Below, piece by piece: positions 63,616 to 64,000 of a stretch of DNA of 64,000 nt. The position numbers and the translations under genes are program-made. The stretch is taken from positions 640,784-704,783 of the forward strand of contig NZ_SDMK01000002.1 in the NCBI RefSeq assembly GCF_004123295.1, read 5' to 3'. Position 1 is the stretch's first letter. The number at the start of each line of letters is the position of its first letter. This DNA is from Silvibacterium dinghuense (lineage in GTDB: Bacteria; Acidobacteriota; Terriglobia; Terriglobales; Acidobacteriaceae). The notes beneath the pieces are model-generated. The model saw only the letters and a list, made by a program, of their open reading frames with translations, was not told where the DNA came from and made no database searches.

Positions 63616-64000
63616 TTAGAAAACGAACACAGACGCGTTCGTAGCCGCGGCGAGAATCGAGGTCACGCCAAGAGCAGCGTTCTTGGTGAAGCTGAACGGC
63701 ACATAGAGGATGTCATTTGCCTGCAGAACCTCATCCGGATGCTTGCCCTTCTGCATGTCTCCCAGGGGAAGCTTGATGTCTTCGATCTTTCCATCCGGAC
63801 CGCGGCGCACCAGGCGCACATGTCCGAGGGATGCCGTATGATTCGCGCCTCCGGCAAGCGAAACCAACTGCAGAACAGTCAGGTGAGAGTCGTTGTTATA
63901 GATCGGGAATCCGCCCGGACGTCCCAGATCGCCCAACGCAAAGACCAGCTCGGCCTTGGCCACACGCACGGTATCACCCGGATAGACCATCGTCTCCCGT
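63616..64000 (-). CDS. Polysaccharide export protein with SLBB domain (Wza-like), 3' part only
   Basis: The gene continues beyond the right edge; only the C-terminal part (about 128 residues) is visible. It has MVYPGDTVRVAKAELVFALGDLGRPGG, then a repeated SLBB-like unit with LTVLQLVSLAGGANHTASLGHVRLVRR, and ANDILYVPFSFTKNAALGVTSILAAAT at the end. Wza-like outer-membrane exporters form the exit channel for capsule or exopolysaccharide. It is the first visible gene of the wza-wzy-wzx run on this strand. Confidence 0.9.
   Translation of the reverse strand, partial: RETMVYPGDTVRVAKAELVFALGDLGRPGGFPIYNNDSHLTVLQLVSLAGGANHTASLGHVRLVRRGPDGKIEDIKLPLGDMQKGKHPDEVLQANDILYVPFSFTKNAALGVTSILAAATNASVFVF

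Overview
The window looks like a chromosomal segment of an acidobacterium (Acidobacteriota, class Terriglobia, probably family Acidobacteriaceae). This rests on the GC-rich coding style, a hopanoid (hpn) locus, a DUF1800/DUF1501 secreted pair, a CHASE3-type histidine kinase set, and a palindromic intergenic repeat of a kind I associate with this group. The species cannot be named from the sequence alone. No rRNA, tRNA or CRISPR array was seen.

Layout. At 1-620 there is one end of an IS5-family insertion sequence with a broken transposase. At 621-7044 are a Tat-exported phospholipase C, a long-chain acyl-CoA ligase, purQ, a CpsB-type PHP phosphatase and an SDR. At 7154-11080 is a three-gene phosphorelay: a CHASE3 kinase, a single-domain receiver, and a receiver-PAS-kinase. 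At 11167-16327 are glgX, a membrane GT2 coupled to a Spinster-like MFS transporter, and queF. At 16509-20186 is an efflux-type operon (HlyD adaptor, TPR protein, TolC) with no visible pump.

The hopanoid locus spans 20280-32445. hpnJ (B12-binding radical SAM) and two tiny overlapping DMT/SMR-like transporters lie on the plus strand. On the minus strand, hpnA-hpnG-two Zn-dehydrogenases-hpnD-hpnE are followed by a GH15 glucanase. A myo-inositol-1-phosphate synthase gene sits just upstream, behind its own terminator. The two dehydrogenases next to hpnG are good candidates for missing reductive steps in bacteriohopanepolyol side-chain synthesis. The inositol synthase and the SMR pair suggest head-group or transport functions. 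I regard this as the most interesting system in the window.

At 32897-35154 are a DedA protein and a small membrane protein-ECF sigma-anti-sigma operon. At 35270-36824 are yceH and nth. At 36821-40665 is a haem operon (hemX-hemA-hemC-hemD). At 40893-47290 mutS is translationally coupled to peptidoglycan-recycling genes (nagZ-like, anmK, peptide-binding lipoprotein). Between hemX and mutS lies a MITE-like element.

At 47361-64000 are exopolysaccharide genes: a UDP-sugar dehydrogenase, two GT4s, two GT2s, a Tat-exported GH28, Wzx, Wzy and the end of a Wza-like gene. They are interrupted by a DUF1800 protein carrying four long tandem Ig-like repeats and its DUF1501 partner. The CpsB phosphatase at 5.5 kb probably belongs to the same physiology.
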